From positions 5,704,001 through 5,768,000 of the forward strand of contig NZ_JAPELX010000001.1 in NCBI RefSeq assembly GCF_026343335.1: 64,000 bases of DNA, read 5' to 3'. The position numbers were made by a program, and so were the translations under genes. Below, piece after piece: positions 26,271 through 36,109 of the stretch. This DNA comes from Streptomyces sp. NBC_00078. GTDB lineage: Bacteria > Actinomycetota > Actinomycetes > Streptomycetales > Streptomycetaceae. Each line of letters starts with the position of its first letter. Position 1 is the stretch's first letter. Under the pieces are notes generated by a model that did not search any database, was not told the origin of the DNA, and worked only from the letters and a program-made list of their open reading frames with translations.

Positions 26271-28261
26271 TGGCCACGGTCACCGCATCCGCCCCGCGCG
26301 TCGCCCTCCCCGGTGTGCTGAAACGCCCCGCGGCCCGCAAGCTGCTGCTGCTCGCGCTCGCCGCGGCGATCCTCGTACCGCTGGCCAACGCCCGCTGGGC
26401 CAGCGGCAGTTGGCCCGACACCCTCACTGTCGACCTGACCAAGCCGCTCACCAGCACCAGCAACTGGATCATCGACAACCGGGACAGCCACCCCCTGTTC
26501 CTCTACTTCTTCGGCTACATCAGCAACGCGGTCGTGCTCTCCGTGCGCGCCGTGTATCTGGTGCTCCTCGCCGCGGGCTGGGCCGGCATCACGGCCCTTG
26601 GGGCCCTCGTCGCCTGGCGGGTCGCCGGAGTGCGGCTCGCGATCGGCACCGCCGCCGCCTTCCTCGCCTGCGGGCTGCTCGGCATGTGGGTGCCGACCAT
26701 GCAGACCCTCGCGCTGATGGTGGTCGCCGTCCTCGTGTCGGTCGTCGTGGGAGCCCTGCTCGGCCTCGGCGCCGGACTCTCCGACCGCCTCGACCGGATC
26801 CTGCGACCGGTCCTCGACACCATGCAGGTGCTGCCGGCCTTCGCGTATCTGCTGCCGGTCGTGCTGGTCTTCGGCATCGGCGTCCCCGCGGCGGTCCTCG
26901 CCACCGTCGTCTACGCCGCCCCGCCCATGGCCCGCCTCACCTCCCTCGGTCTGCGCGGCGCCGACAAGGAGGTCCTTGAGGCGGTCGAGTCGCTCGGCGC
27001 CACCGCACCGCAGCGGCTGCTGACCGCCCGTATCCCACTGGCCCGCAAGGAACTTCTCCTCGGCCTGAACCAGACGATCATGATGGCGCTGTCGATGGCC
27101 GTCATCGCCTCCGTGATCGGCGCGGGCGGCCTCGGTGACCGGGTCTACCAGGCGCTGGCCTCCGTCGACGTCGGCGCGGCGCTCGCGGCCGGCATCCCGA
27201 TCGTGCTGCTGGCCGTCGTACTGGACCGGATCACCGGCGCGGCGGCCGGCGGCAACGGAGAACCCCGGCGCACGACAGGCAACAGGGGCGGCACGCGACG
27301 CCTCGTGACGGGGCGGTGGCCGGGTGACGCGTGGGCGTACGCCCTTCTCGCCGTCGTGGTGGTGGCGGTCGTCGGCCGGCTGGCGGGCCGCCAGGACTGG
27401 CCCGCGTCCTGGAGCGTGAACATCGCCGAACCGGTCAACCGGGCCGTCGACTGGATGACCGCGCACCTGTACTCGGGCGTGCCCGTCGTGGGCGGCACCG
27501 CCGAGTGGGCGGGCCACTTCACCACCTGGGTGCTGGACCCCGTCCGCAGCGGCCTGCAGTGGCTGCCCTGGTGGTCGGTCCTGCTGCTGGTGGCGGCGCT
27601 CGCCTGGCTGATCGGTACTTGGCGCACCGCGCTCACCGCCGTCCTCGCCATGGCCGCGATCGGCGTGCTCGGAGTGTGGAAGCCGTCTCTCGACACGCTT
27701 TCCCAGGTCCTCGCCGCCGTCGCCGTCACCCTCGTCCTGGGCTTCGCGACCGGCATCGCGGCGGCCCGCAGCGACCGTTTCGAGCGACTGCTGCGCCCCG
27801 TCCTGGACGTCTTCCAGACGATGCCGCAGTTCGTGTACCTGATCCCGGTGGTCGCCCTGTTCGGAGTGGGCCGCGCGCCCGCCGCGGCGGCAGCCGTCGT
27901 CTACGCGCTTCCCGCCGTCGTTCGCATCACCACACAGGGCCTGCGCCAGGTCGACCCGGCCGCCCTGGAGTCGGCCCGCTCACTCGGCGCGACCCCCGCC
28001 CAGCAGCTGCGCCAGGTGCAACTCCCGCTCGCCCGGCCGGCGCTGCAGCTCGCCCTCAACCAGGGCGTGGTCCTCGTCCTCGCCGTCGTCGTCATCGGCG
28101 GCCTGGTCGGCGGAGGCGCCCTCGGCTACGACACCGTCTTCGGCCTGGCACAGGGCGACCTGGCGACCGGCCTGGTCGCGGGCGCCGCGATCGTCTGCCT
28201 CGGCCTGATGCTCGACCGGGTGACGCAGCCGACGGAACGCCGCGCCAAGAAGGGAGCGTGA
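26270..28261 (+). CDS. Glycine betaine ABC transporter, two permease domains in one chain
   Basis: 663 residues, twice the usual length. Two homologous BPD_transp_1 halves: the first (about 1-320) has MQVLPAFAYLLPVVLVFGIG and the EAA loop EAVESLGATAPQRLLTARIPLA. The second (about 345-655) has FQTMPQFVYLIPVVALFGVG and ESARSLGATPAQQLRQVQLPLA. About 12-14 transmembrane helices in total. The internal fusion would give a pseudodimeric channel from one gene. ATG overlaps the upstream stop (TGATG); the substrate-binding gene starts one base after its stop. Confidence 0.92.
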
Positions 28262-28262
28262 C

Positions 28263-29219
28263 ATGCGACTTCGTACGACGACCGCGGTGGCCGTGGGGTC
28301 CTCGCTCCTGCTGCTCACCGGCTGCGGTGCCGCCGACATGACCAAGCAGGCCTCACCCTTCGCCAACGCGCAGGGCGCCAAGTCCGTGACCCTGTCCGTC
28401 CAGTCCTGGGTGGGCGCGCAGTCCAACGTCGCCGTCGCCCAGTACCTGCTGGAGCACAAGCTCGGCTACCGCGTCGACACCGTTCAGGTCGACGAGGTGC
28501 CCGCCTGGGACGCGCTCAGCCAGGGCCGGGTCGACGCGATCCTGGAGGACTGGGGCCACCCCGACCAGGAGAAGCGCTACGTCGACGACAAGAAGACGAT
28601 CGCGCGCGCCGGCGGCCTGGGCGTCACCGGTCACATCGGCTGGTACGTGCCGACCTATCTGGTCAAGCAGCACCCCGACATCACGGACTGGAAGAACCTC
28701 AACAAGTACTCGTCCTCTTTCCGCACCGCGGAAAGCGGCGGCAAGGGCCAGCTGATGGACGGCTCACCGTCGTACGTCACCAACGACAAGGCGCTGGTGA
28801 AGAACCTGAAGCTGAACTACCAGGTGGTGTTCGCGGGTTCGGAGGCCGCCCAGATCACGCAGATGAAGCAGTTCGCGAAGGAGAAGAAGCCCTTCCTGAC
28901 GTACTGGTACGCGCCGCAGTGGCTGTTCAAGAAGGTCCCGATGACCGAGGTGAAGCTGCCGCCGTACAAGGAGGGCTGCGACACGGACCCGGCGAAGGTG
29001 GCCTGCGCCTATCCGCACACCCCGCTGCAGAAGTACCTCAACGCCGACTTCTCGAAGAAGGGCGGCAAGGCGGCGGCCTTCCTCAGGAAGTTCAGGTGGA
29101 CGACCGAGGACCAGAACGAGGTCTCCCTGATGATCGCCGACCAGAAGCTGTCGCCCGAACAGGCGGCGAAGAAGTGGGTGGACGGCCACGCGTCCACCTG
29201 GAAGGCGTGGCTGTCCTGA
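28263..29219 (+). CDS. Glycine betaine substrate-binding lipoprotein (ProX/OpuAC type)
   Basis: 318 residues. Lipoprotein signal with lipobox LLTGC (Cys21). OpuAC fold: SVQSWVGAQSNVAVAQYLLEHKLGY, EDWGHPDQ, TGHIGWYVPTYLVKQHP, TYWYAPQWLFKK. The Trp and Tyr residues in these segments are candidates for the aromatic cage that binds quaternary ammonium. Last gene of the operon; convergent with the broken PEP-mutase-like gene, whose stop begins at the next base. Confidence 0.92.
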   Translation: MRLRTTTAVAVGSSLLLLTGCGAADMTKQASPFANAQGAKSVTLSVQSWVGAQSNVAVAQYLLEHKLGYRVDTVQVDEVPAWDALSQGRVDAILEDWGHPDQEKRYVDDKKTIARAGGLGVTGHIGWYVPTYLVKQHPDITDWKNLNKYSSSFRTAESGGKGQLMDGSPSYVTNDKALVKNLKLNYQVVFAGSEAAQITQMKQFAKEKKPFLTYWYAPQWLFKKVPMTEVKLPPYKEGCDTDPAKVACAYPHTPLQKYLNADFSKKGGKAAAFLRKFRWTTEDQNEVSLMIADQKLSPEQAAKKWVDGHASTWKAWLS

Positions 29220-29947
29220 TCACCGGCGCTTCTTCAGTTCGTCGGCCATCCCCCGCAGCGCCAGTGCAGCCCGGCGCTGCAGCAGCGGCCCGAACGTGAT
29301 GCGGGTGGCCCCGAGTTCACCGAGTTCGGTGGGCGAGGGGCCCTTGCCGTCCAGCGTGCCGTGCATGTTGACCGGCCCCTGGATCCCGGACCGCAGAAGG
29401 GGCAGGACACTCGCCGGGGCGCCGATCGGATAGACGCAGTCGGCGCCCGCGGCGACGTACGACGCGGCCCGCTCGATGGCCCGGTCGGGGTCGGACACCC
29501 CGCGGACGAAGGTGTCGACGCGGGCGTTGACGAAGAGTTCGTCACCGGCCGCGGCCCGCACCTCCGCGAGCCAGTCCGCGTGTTTGTGGCGGTCCTTGAG
29601 CACACCCCCGTGCGAGTCCTCAAGGTTGCAGCCGACGGCCCCCGTCTCCAGCAGCCGCTCCACCAGCTCCCGGGGCGCGAGCCCGTATCCGTCCTCGATG
29701 TCCGCCGACACCGGTACGTCCACGGCCCGTACGATGCGCGCCACCGCGGCGAACATCTCGTCGGGGTGGGTTGCCCCGTCCTCGTACCGAGGGAGGCGGC
29801 GACGCCCGCGCTGGGCGTCGCGAGCGCGGGAAAACCGGCCTCGGCGAACACCCGGGCGCTCACCGCGTCCCAGGGGCCGGGCAGCACGAGCGGATCACCC
29901 GGGAGGCGGCCCCGGTGCAGCGTGCGAAAGATCTCGACCTTGCTCAT
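29220..29947 (-). pseudogene. PEP mutase/isocitrate lyase family gene with a frameshift
   Basis: The N-terminal part (MSKVEIFRTLHRGRLPGDPLVLPGPWDAVSARVFAEAG...ASLG) and the C-terminal part (DEMFAAVARIVRAVDVPVSADIEDGYG ... LRGMADELKKRR) are in different frames. The join falls near 29786. Adding one T to GGTACGAGGAC restores ...LGYEDGATHPDEMF, the expected family sequence, so one base is missing. Otherwise the gene looks intact at about 242 residues, with GxNLEDS and NARVDTF motifs and GGAGGG before the ATG. Either recent inactivation or a sequencing error. Confidence 0.82.
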
Positions 29948-29978
29948 GGCGTGTAACCCTCCGGCGGGTATGGCGGCT

Positions 29979-30120
29979 GACCATCATCCGGTTCCAGACC
30001 ATCATCCGGTTCCAGTTGTTGATCGCGACGATCAGCCCGACAACAAGATCCGCGATGGACGGCCATGGGCCGCGAATGGCTTCAATAGGATGGGCGCCAA
30101 TGGGAGGGGCGCCAATGGGA
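29979..30120. repeat. Two short tandem repeats between divergent-looking genes
   Basis: An 18-bp unit starting GACCATCATCC is perfectly duplicated at 29979-30014. Further on, GGGCGCCAATGGGA occurs twice at 30092-30105 and 30107-30120, with a partial third copy. The repeats lie in a 184-bp gap with no gene. Confidence 0.85.
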
Positions 30121-30131
30121 TGGGCGGCAGG

Positions 30132-30977
30132 TCAGACGGTGGCCTCTTCCGCCGCCGACTTTTCCTCCGCCGGCGCCTCCCCGAATCGCGCCAGCGCCAG
30201 TGCCCCCGCGATCGCGATGACGAACCCCAGCACCGCCAGCCAGGCGAGCCCCTCCCGCGTACGGTCCCCGAGCCACACCACGCCCACCGTCGCGGGTCCG
30301 ATCGTCTCGCCGATCACCAGCCCGGCCGTCGCCGTGGTCACCGATCCGCGCTGCAGGGCGGTGGTCAGCAGCAGAAAAGCGGCACCTCCGCCGAGCAGGA
30401 GGGCGTACGTCGCCGGGTTGGTGAACAGTTCCGACGGTGCGAGCGAGTCGATCAGCCGTACCGACACCTCCACCACCCCGAACCCGAACCCGGCCCCCGA
30501 CCCGAGCATCAGCGCCCGCCCCCGCCCGGACCACCGCCCGCCGACCAGCCCGAGCAGCAGCACGGCCACGGCAACCGCGAGCATCGCCCACTTCAGAGCG
30601 GTCGACCCGGCGCGATCCCCCTCCGCCCCGGACGCCAGCCCCAGCATCGCGAGCCCGGCACACACCACGCCGACCGCGCCCCACTCCACCCCGCTCAACC
30701 GCACCTGCAGCAGTCGCGCTGCGACCACTCCCGTGACTGCGAGGCTTGATGCAAGGGCCGCCGCGACCGCGTAGATCGGGATCGACCGCAGCGCCGCGAT
30801 CTGCAGCACGAACCCCAGCCCGTCCAGCGCGAGCCCGGCCATGTACCGCCACTGCCGCAGCGCCCGCAGCAGCAGCGCCGCCTCTCCGCCCCCGCCCGCA
30901 CTCGCCGCCCGCGCGGCGACCGCCTGCAACACCGTCGCTGTACCGAAGCAAACCGCCGCGCCGAGAGCGCACACCAT
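30132..30977 (-). CDS. EamA/DMT-type multidrug or metabolite transporter
   Basis: 281 residues from the ATG at 30977; upstream GTG starts would add up to 23 residues and there is no strong ribosome binding site to decide. About nine to ten hydrophobic segments in two halves, the drug/metabolite transporter pattern (e.g. SIPIYAVAAALASSLAVTGVVAARLL, GLVIGETIGPATVGVVWLGDRT). Cytoplasmic acidic C-terminus (EEKSAAEEA). Substrate unknown. Confidence 0.75.
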   Translation of the reverse strand: MVCALGAAVCFGTATVLQAVAARAASAGGGGEAALLLRALRQWRYMAGLALDGLGFVLQIAALRSIPIYAVAAALASSLAVTGVVAARLLQVRLSGVEWGAVGVVCAGLAMLGLASGAEGDRAGSTALKWAMLAVAVAVLLLGLVGGRWSGRGRALMLGSGAGFGFGVVEVSVRLIDSLAPSELFTNPATYALLLGGGAAFLLLTTALQRGSVTTATAGLVIGETIGPATVGVVWLGDRTREGLAWLAVLGFVIAIAGALALARFGEAPAEEKSAAEEATV

Positions 30978-31121
30978 CCCAAAGATCACAAAGTGACTGT
31001 AGGGGAGGCGGGCCACGGCCGGGAGTGCTTCGGCGGGCGCTCTCACCGATCTTCAGCCAGCCCCCGACCACCGCAGGACAGGCGCATCAACGGGAGACAC
31101 GGACCGCACCGATACGGGATC

Positions 31122-32327
31122 TCACACGCCGAGCACTCCCCGCAGCTGACCGAGCCCCCAGTCCAGATCCTCCTTCCCGATCACCAGTGGGGGCGCGATC
31201 CGCACCGTCGACCCGTGCGTGTCCTTCACCAGCACCCCCCGCTCCATCAGCTTCTCCGACACCTCCCGCCCCGTCCCCAACGCCGGACTGATGTCGACGC
31301 CCGCCCACAGCCCCCGGCCCCGCACCGCCATGACCCGCCCGGTGCCGGTCAACGCCCCCAGCTCCCGGTGCAGATGGCCGCCCAGCTCGGCCGACCGCGC
31401 CTGGAACTCGCCAGTCCGCAGCATCGCGATCACCTCCAGCGCCACCGCGCAGGCCAGCGGATTCCCACCGAACGTCGATCCGTGCTCCCCGGGCCGGAAC
31501 ACCCCGAGCACCTCGGCGCTCGACACCACCGCGGACACCGGCACGATCCCGCCGCCCAGCGCCTTCCCGAGCACATACACATCGGGGACGACCCCCTCCT
31601 GCTCGCACGCGAAGGTCGCGCCCGTCCGCCCGAGCCCCGACTGGATCTCGTCCGCCACGAACAGCACGTTCCGCTCCCGCGTCAGCTCCCGCACCGCCGG
31701 CAGATAGCCGGCCGGCGGCACCAGCACACCCGCCTCGCCCTGGATCGGCTCGAGCAGCACGGCGACCGTGTTCTCCGTCATCGCCGCCCGCATCGCCGTC
31801 AGATCGCCGTACGGCACGATCTCGAAGCCCGGCGTGTACGGCCCGAAGTCCGCCCGGGCCTCGGCGTCGGTGGAGAAGCTGATGACCGTTGTCGTACGGC
31901 CGTGGAAGTTGTTGCCCGCGACCACGATCTTCGCCATCTCCGCGGGCACGCCCTTGACCCGGTACCCCCACTTCCGGGCTGTCTTCACCGCGGTCTCCAC
32001 CGCTTCCGCGCCCGTGTTCATCGGCAGCACCATCTCCATCCCGCACAGTTCGGCGAGCTCGGAGCAGAATGCCGCGAACCGGTCGTGGTGGAACGCCCGC
32101 GACGTCAGCGTCACCCGTTCCAGCTGCGCCTTCGCCGCCTCCACGAGCCGCCTGTTGCGATGGCCGAAGTTGAGCGCCGAGTAACCGGCCAGCAGGTCCA
32201 GATACCGCCTCCCCTCGACATCCGTCATCCACGCCCCGTCCGCGGACGCGACGACCACGGGCAGCGGGTGGTAGGTGGGCGCGCTGTGCGCGTCGGCGGC
32301 GGCGATGAGGCTCTCCGTAGTGGTCAC
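31122..32327 (-). CDS. rocD: Ornithine--oxo-acid aminotransferase
   Basis: PLP-dependent class III aminotransferase, converting ornithine to glutamate semialdehyde in arginine catabolism. 401 residues. MNTGAEAVETAVKTARKWGY, ADEIQSGLGRTG (PLP-binding Asp226) and the Schiff-base Lys255 in YVLGKALGGG are present, as are the OAT-type HHDRF and GNNFHGRTT. Divergent from glyA. No arginase or dimethylargininase gene is adjacent in this window, so the assignment to RocD rests on sequence pattern alone. Confidence 0.88.
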   Translation of the reverse strand: MTTTESLIAAADAHSAPTYHPLPVVVASADGAWMTDVEGRRYLDLLAGYSALNFGHRNRRLVEAAKAQLERVTLTSRAFHHDRFAAFCSELAELCGMEMVLPMNTGAEAVETAVKTARKWGYRVKGVPAEMAKIVVAGNNFHGRTTTVISFSTDAEARADFGPYTPGFEIVPYGDLTAMRAAMTENTVAVLLEPIQGEAGVLVPPAGYLPAVRELTRERNVLFVADEIQSGLGRTGATFACEQEGVVPDVYVLGKALGGGIVPVSAVVSSAEVLGVFRPGEHGSTFGGNPLACAVALEVIAMLRTGEFQARSAELGGHLHRELGALTGTGRVMAVRGRGLWAGVDISPALGTGREVSEKLMERGVLVKDTHGSTVRIAPPLVIGKEDLDWGLGQLRGVLGV

Positions 32328-32433
32328 GGGATCTCCAGGGGGTGCCAGAAGCTGAGGGTGTCCCCCTTCCTATCGTCGCTCGCATGGTGGACGCGGGACC
32401 TCCGCCTTCCGGCGCGCCCGGTAGTCTGACCGG

Positions 32434-32514
32434 CGGGCCGTGACTGGCGCGCTGGGATGGGATCGACCATCGGGGAGCGGCCTGCGAGTGAGCGAGTGCC
32501 GTGCGCCTGGGCCA
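32434..32514 (+). ncRNA. ZTP (pfl) riboswitch upstream of glyA
   Basis: The leader of glyA contains GGGCCGTGACTGGCG, then GGGAUGGGAUCGACCAUCGG-type hairpin, GGGGAGCGGCC, and the 3' motif CCGTGCGCCTGGGCC. These match the conserved blocks of the pfl motif (5' GUGACUGGCG, GGGGAGC, 3' CCG...CCUGGGC) in order and spacing. The class binds ZTP/ZMP, which accumulates when 10-formyl-THF is scarce, and typically controls glyA, folD or pur genes. The glyA ATG is 49 nt downstream; I cannot tell whether control is by termination or by hiding the ribosome binding site. Confidence 0.85.
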
Positions 32515-32562
32515 ACCGTGAACCGTGAATGCTTCAAGCCACGCCACCCGGAGGCCGACGAC

Positions 32563-34014
32563 ATGCCAGAGCAGCAGCCCCTGTCCACCGAGTCCACCGC
32601 CTTCCGTGCCGCCCTTGACGTGATCCGTGCCGTGGAGCCGCGGGTCGCCGACGCCATCGGCCAGGAGGTCCACGACCAGCGCGAGATGCTGAAGCTGATC
32701 GCCTCGGAGAACTACGCCTCCCCGGCCACCCTTCTCGCGATGGGCAACTGGTTCAGCGACAAGTACGCCGAGGGCACCATCGGCCGCCGCTTCTACGCCG
32801 GCTGCCGCAACGTCGACACCGTCGAGTCGCTCGCCGCCGAGCATGCCAAGGAGCTCTTCGGCGCCCGCCACGCCTACGTCCAGCCGCACTCCGGTATCGA
32901 CGCCAACCTGGTCGCCTTCTGGTCGGTCCTCGCCCAGCGCGTGGAGACCCCCGCCCTGGAGAAGGCCGGTGTCCGCCAGGTCAACGACCTCTCCGAAGCC
33001 GACTGGGCCGAACTCCGCCAGGCCTTCGGCAACCAGCGCATGCTCGGCATGTCCCTGGACGCGGGTGGCCACCTGACGCACGGCTTCCGCCCGAACATCT
33101 CCGGCAAGATGTTCGACCAGCGCTCCTACGGCACCGACCCCGGCACCGGCCTGATCGACTACGAGGCCCTGCGCGTCTCCGCCCGCGAGTTCAAGCCGCT
33201 GATCATCGTCGCCGGCTACTCCGCCTACCCCCGCCTGGTGAACTTCCGCATCATGCGCGAGATCGCCGACGAGGTCGGTGCCACGCTCATGGTGGACATG
33301 GCGCACTTCGCCGGTCTCGTCGCAGGCAAGGTCCTCACCGGTGACTTCGATCCGGTCCCGCACGCCCAGATCGTCACCACCACCACCCACAAGTCGCTGC
33401 GCGGCCCGCGCGGTGGCATGGTCCTGTGCGACGACTCCCTCAAGGACCAGGTCGACCGCGGCTGCCCGATGGTCCTCGGTGGCCCGCTCCCGCACGTCAT
33501 GGCGGCCAAGGCCGTCGCTCTCGCCGAGGCCCGGCAGCCCTCCTTCCAGGACTACGCCCAGCGCATCGTCGACAACTCGCGGGCGCTCGCGGACGGCCTC
33601 ATGCGCCGGGGCGCGACCCTGGTGACCGGCGGCACCGACAACCACCTCAACCTGATCGACGTCGCCACCTCCTACGGCCTCACCGGCCGCCAGGCCGAGG
33701 CGGCCCTGCTCGACTCGGGCATCGTCACCAACCGCAACGCCATCCCGGCCGACCCCAACGGCGCCTGGTACACCTCCGGCATCCGCATCGGCACCCCCGC
33801 CCTGACCACGCGTGGCCTGGGCACCGCCGAGATGGACGAGGTGGCCGGCCTGATCGACCGTGTCCTCACCACGGCCGAGCCGGGCACCACCAAGTCCGGT
33901 GCCACTTCCAAGGCCCAGCACATCCTGGACCCGAAGATCGCGGACGAGATCTCGCACCGTGCCACCGACCTCGTGGCCGGCTTCCCGCTGTACCCGGAGA
34001 TCGACCTGGGCTGA
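32563..34014 (+). CDS. glyA: Serine hydroxymethyltransferase
   Basis: Converts serine and THF to glycine and 5,10-methylene-THF. 483 residues, longer than E. coli GlyA (417) because of an insertion (about residues 115-185, with VETPALEKAGVRQVNDL), as known for the long actinobacterial type. LIASENYASPATLLAMGN, YAEGTIGRRFYAGC and PLP Lys277 in TTTTHKSLRGPRGG are present. ATG with GGAGG nine bases upstream. Controlled by the ZTP riboswitch in its leader, so it should be induced when formyl-folate falls. Confidence 0.95.
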   Translation: MPEQQPLSTESTAFRAALDVIRAVEPRVADAIGQEVHDQREMLKLIASENYASPATLLAMGNWFSDKYAEGTIGRRFYAGCRNVDTVESLAAEHAKELFGARHAYVQPHSGIDANLVAFWSVLAQRVETPALEKAGVRQVNDLSEADWAELRQAFGNQRMLGMSLDAGGHLTHGFRPNISGKMFDQRSYGTDPGTGLIDYEALRVSAREFKPLIIVAGYSAYPRLVNFRIMREIADEVGATLMVDMAHFAGLVAGKVLTGDFDPVPHAQIVTTTTHKSLRGPRGGMVLCDDSLKDQVDRGCPMVLGGPLPHVMAAKAVALAEARQPSFQDYAQRIVDNSRALADGLMRRGATLVTGGTDNHLNLIDVATSYGLTGRQAEAALLDSGIVTNRNAIPADPNGAWYTSGIRIGTPALTTRGLGTAEMDEVAGLIDRVLTTAEPGTTKSGATSKAQHILDPKIADEISHRATDLVAGFPLYPEIDLG

Positions 34015-34131
34015 CTCGCGGCCCCTCCGGAGTGGCGAACGTCATGGCGAACGCTCTGGCAAACGCCCTCTTGAGTTGTCAAGGACCGGGGACTCCAAGG
34101 TCCGTGACCGTCGAAGCGCAACCCACGACGG

Positions 34132-34962
34132 TCAAAGATCGATGAGTTCCTGTCGTGGCTCCTCGCGCGGCGGTCCGGCTCCCGGCCGGGCCGCCGCGCG
34201 GCGTATCAGCAACGTGCCGCCGGCACCGACCACGAGCCCCACAGCCAGCCCCGGCACCGCCCACCGGGAACTGCCCCCGCGGGCCCCGGACCGGGCGGCC
34301 GCGCCGCCGGTGGGACGGGCCGCGGTCGCGCTCTCGCCGAGCCCGGCGAGCACCTTCTCCCGCTCCAGATCCACGAAGATCGAGCGCGGTGCCCGGTGCC
34401 AGCGGATGTCGTCGTCCTCGATGTCCGGCGCCGGATCGCTGCGGATCCAGGGCGTGCCGTCCGCCGCCAGCAACAGCTGGTCCTGCCGCTCGACCGCCAC
34501 GTCACCGCCCGGCGCGCGGTTCGTCTGCGGATACCCTCCCACCCCCGTCAGGCCCCAGACCACGGTGAAGTCCACCGGCGGAAAGCGGCCCTCCGTCCAG
34601 GCCTCCGGCACCCGCTCCGTCCCCGTGTAGTCCGGCCTCAGCAACTGCCGGAGGTGGGCGAAGGCGGGCTGCCCCGCTTTCAGCACCGCCGTCCGGCCCG
34701 AGCCGCCCGCGATGATCATCGCCAGGTCCGGAAAGTCCCGCACCTGTGCCTGTGCCCCCGCCCGCACCTGTGCCTGTGTCTGTGCGGCGGTGTGTGTCCG
34801 GACGCCTGCTCGGGCCCGGTGCTGTGCAACCGCCGCCGCACCGCTCGGCATCCCGCTCAGGACCAGCGCTGCCGCCGTCGGCAGAAGTGCTGCAAGCCTC
34901 GCCGCCATCGACATGCTTCGGCCTGCCATCCGTTCACGAACTCCGCGCCTCCATCCACGCAT
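34132..34962 (-). CDS. Secreted/membrane-anchored protein, unknown function
   Basis: 276 residues. The ATG at 34962 follows GGGGGA. Signal peptide within the first ~45 residues (SMAARLAALLPTAAALVLSG), a QAQVRAGAQAQ-type low-complexity stretch, a folded region at about 75-200 (MIIAGGSGRTAVLKAGQPAFAHLRQLL ... WIRSDPAPDIEDDDIRWHRAPRSIFVDLEREKVLAGL), and a C-terminal transmembrane helix with an Arg-rich tail. No family recognised. Next to the sigma/anti-sigma pair, but separated by 100 bp. Confidence 0.75.
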   Translation of the reverse strand: MRGWRRGVRERMAGRSMSMAARLAALLPTAAALVLSGMPSGAAAVAQHRARAGVRTHTAAQTQAQVRAGAQAQVRDFPDLAMIIAGGSGRTAVLKAGQPAFAHLRQLLRPDYTGTERVPEAWTEGRFPPVDFTVVWGLTGVGGYPQTNRAPGGDVAVERQDQLLLAADGTPWIRSDPAPDIEDDDIRWHRAPRSIFVDLEREKVLAGLGESATAARPTGGAAARSGARGGSSRWAVPGLAVGLVVGAGGTLLIRRAAARPGAGPPREEPRQELIDL

Positions 34963-35062
34963 GCCGTCCCCCAACCACTCGCTCCCGTCCGGCCCTCCGC
35001 GAGCCGCGTGTCACTTCTGGTACACCGCCCGACCCGCCGGGGTTCCCACCACCCGCGAACTA

Positions 35063-36109
35063 TTACGAGGAGTCCGAGGAGTCCCAGGAGCCAGAGGACT
35101 CCGCGGACTTGAGGGCCTTGGAGGACCTCGAAGACTTCTGGGCCGACTTGTTGAGCGACTTCGCGATCTCCACAGCCCGGCCCTGTGACGCCACGCCTTC
35201 CAGCCGGAGCGTCACATCCCCGCCTCGGTCCCCGCCTCCGAGCAGGCCTCCATGGGTCCACAGCAGCGTCGGCCCGGCGGCCCGCTCTGCTCGCGTGAAG
35301 CGGTGGCCGTCCCCGTCCACGAGCCAGAAGCTCAGCAGGTGGGGGCGGGGGAACCACAGGGCGTAGTCCTGCACGCCGTCCGCCGAAGGCTCGCCGCTCA
35401 GCGCGAGCCACTCCGGCGGCTCGCGCACCGTCTTGGTGAAGCCGAGATCCAGCGAGGCCGGGAACTCGTCCAGCCGGACCGTGTGCCCGGCCGCTCGCCA
35501 GCACAGGCTCACCAGGAACCGCCCCTGCGGCTCACCGCTGACCGTCACCGTGTCCGGCACACCGAGTGCGTCCGGGACCAGCGGCTCGAAGCCGGCCCGG
35601 TGCTCGGCCTGCCCGAGTGACACGGACCTGCCGCAGCCGGGCACCTCGGCGCCGGGTGACGGCACCGCCGACGGGTCGTACCGCACCTCGACCCCGCCGA
35701 AGTCGAACCAGTCCAGGACCGCGGCCCGCACCGGGGGCGTGAGCGCGAGCACCGTCAGCAGTCCGCAGAGGGCCGCGGTCAGTGAGCGCCACCGCAGCCG
35801 CGCCCAGCGCCGGACCGTACGCAACCGCTCACGGGCACCCCGGGGCTCGGCCACCGGAACCAGCATGTGCTCGGCCAGTATCTGTCCCAGCACCCGCTCG
35901 ACCATCGTCTCGGAGCCGAGGGCAGCGCCGGCCCCGTCGCCGTCGCCCGCCCCGGTCGGATCCAGTGACCTGCCCAGCGCCCGCAGTTCGTCGGGCAGCC
36001 GGGAAGCACCACTCCCGTGCTGTCGCCCGCGCGGCCCCCGGCCACCGGCGCCCTCCGGACCACGGCCGCCCTCGGCGTCGTAGCCACTCCGTCCCTCACT
36101 CACGCTCAT
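35063..36109 (-). CDS. Membrane anti-sigma-like protein coupled to ECF sigma factor
   Basis: 348 residues. The cytoplasmic N-terminal ~110 residues contain ELRALGRSLDPTG and LGSETMVERVLGQILAEH, one transmembrane helix sits at about 111-130 (LTAALCGLLTVLALTPPVRAAV), and the extracellular domain covers about 135-330. The tail is Ser/Lys-rich (SSRSSKALKSAESSGSWDSSDSS). No zinc HxxxCxxC motif is visible, so it is not a ZAS-type anti-sigma. Role inferred from position: its start overlaps the sigma gene by 14 bp. Confidence 0.72.
   Translation of the reverse strand: MSVSEGRSGYDAEGGRGPEGAGGRGPRGRQHGSGASRLPDELRALGRSLDPTGAGDGDGAGAALGSETMVERVLGQILAEHMLVPVAEPRGARERLRTVRRWARLRWRSLTAALCGLLTVLALTPPVRAAVLDWFDFGGVEVRYDPSAVPSPGAEVPGCGRSVSLGQAEHRAGFEPLVPDALGVPDTVTVSGEPQGRFLVSLCWRAAGHTVRLDEFPASLDLGFTKTVREPPEWLALSGEPSADGVQDYALWFPRPHLLSFWLVDGDGHRFTRAERAAGPTLLWTHGGLLGGGDRGGDVTLRLEGVASQGRAVEIAKSLNKSAQKSSRSSKALKSAESSGSWDSSDSS

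Noticed and set aside
31087..33957. 956-residue minus-strand frame over rocD and glyA
   Set aside because: Shadow of glyA and of the third-position bias in rocD; composition is Gly/Val/Arg/Asp-rich with no motif.
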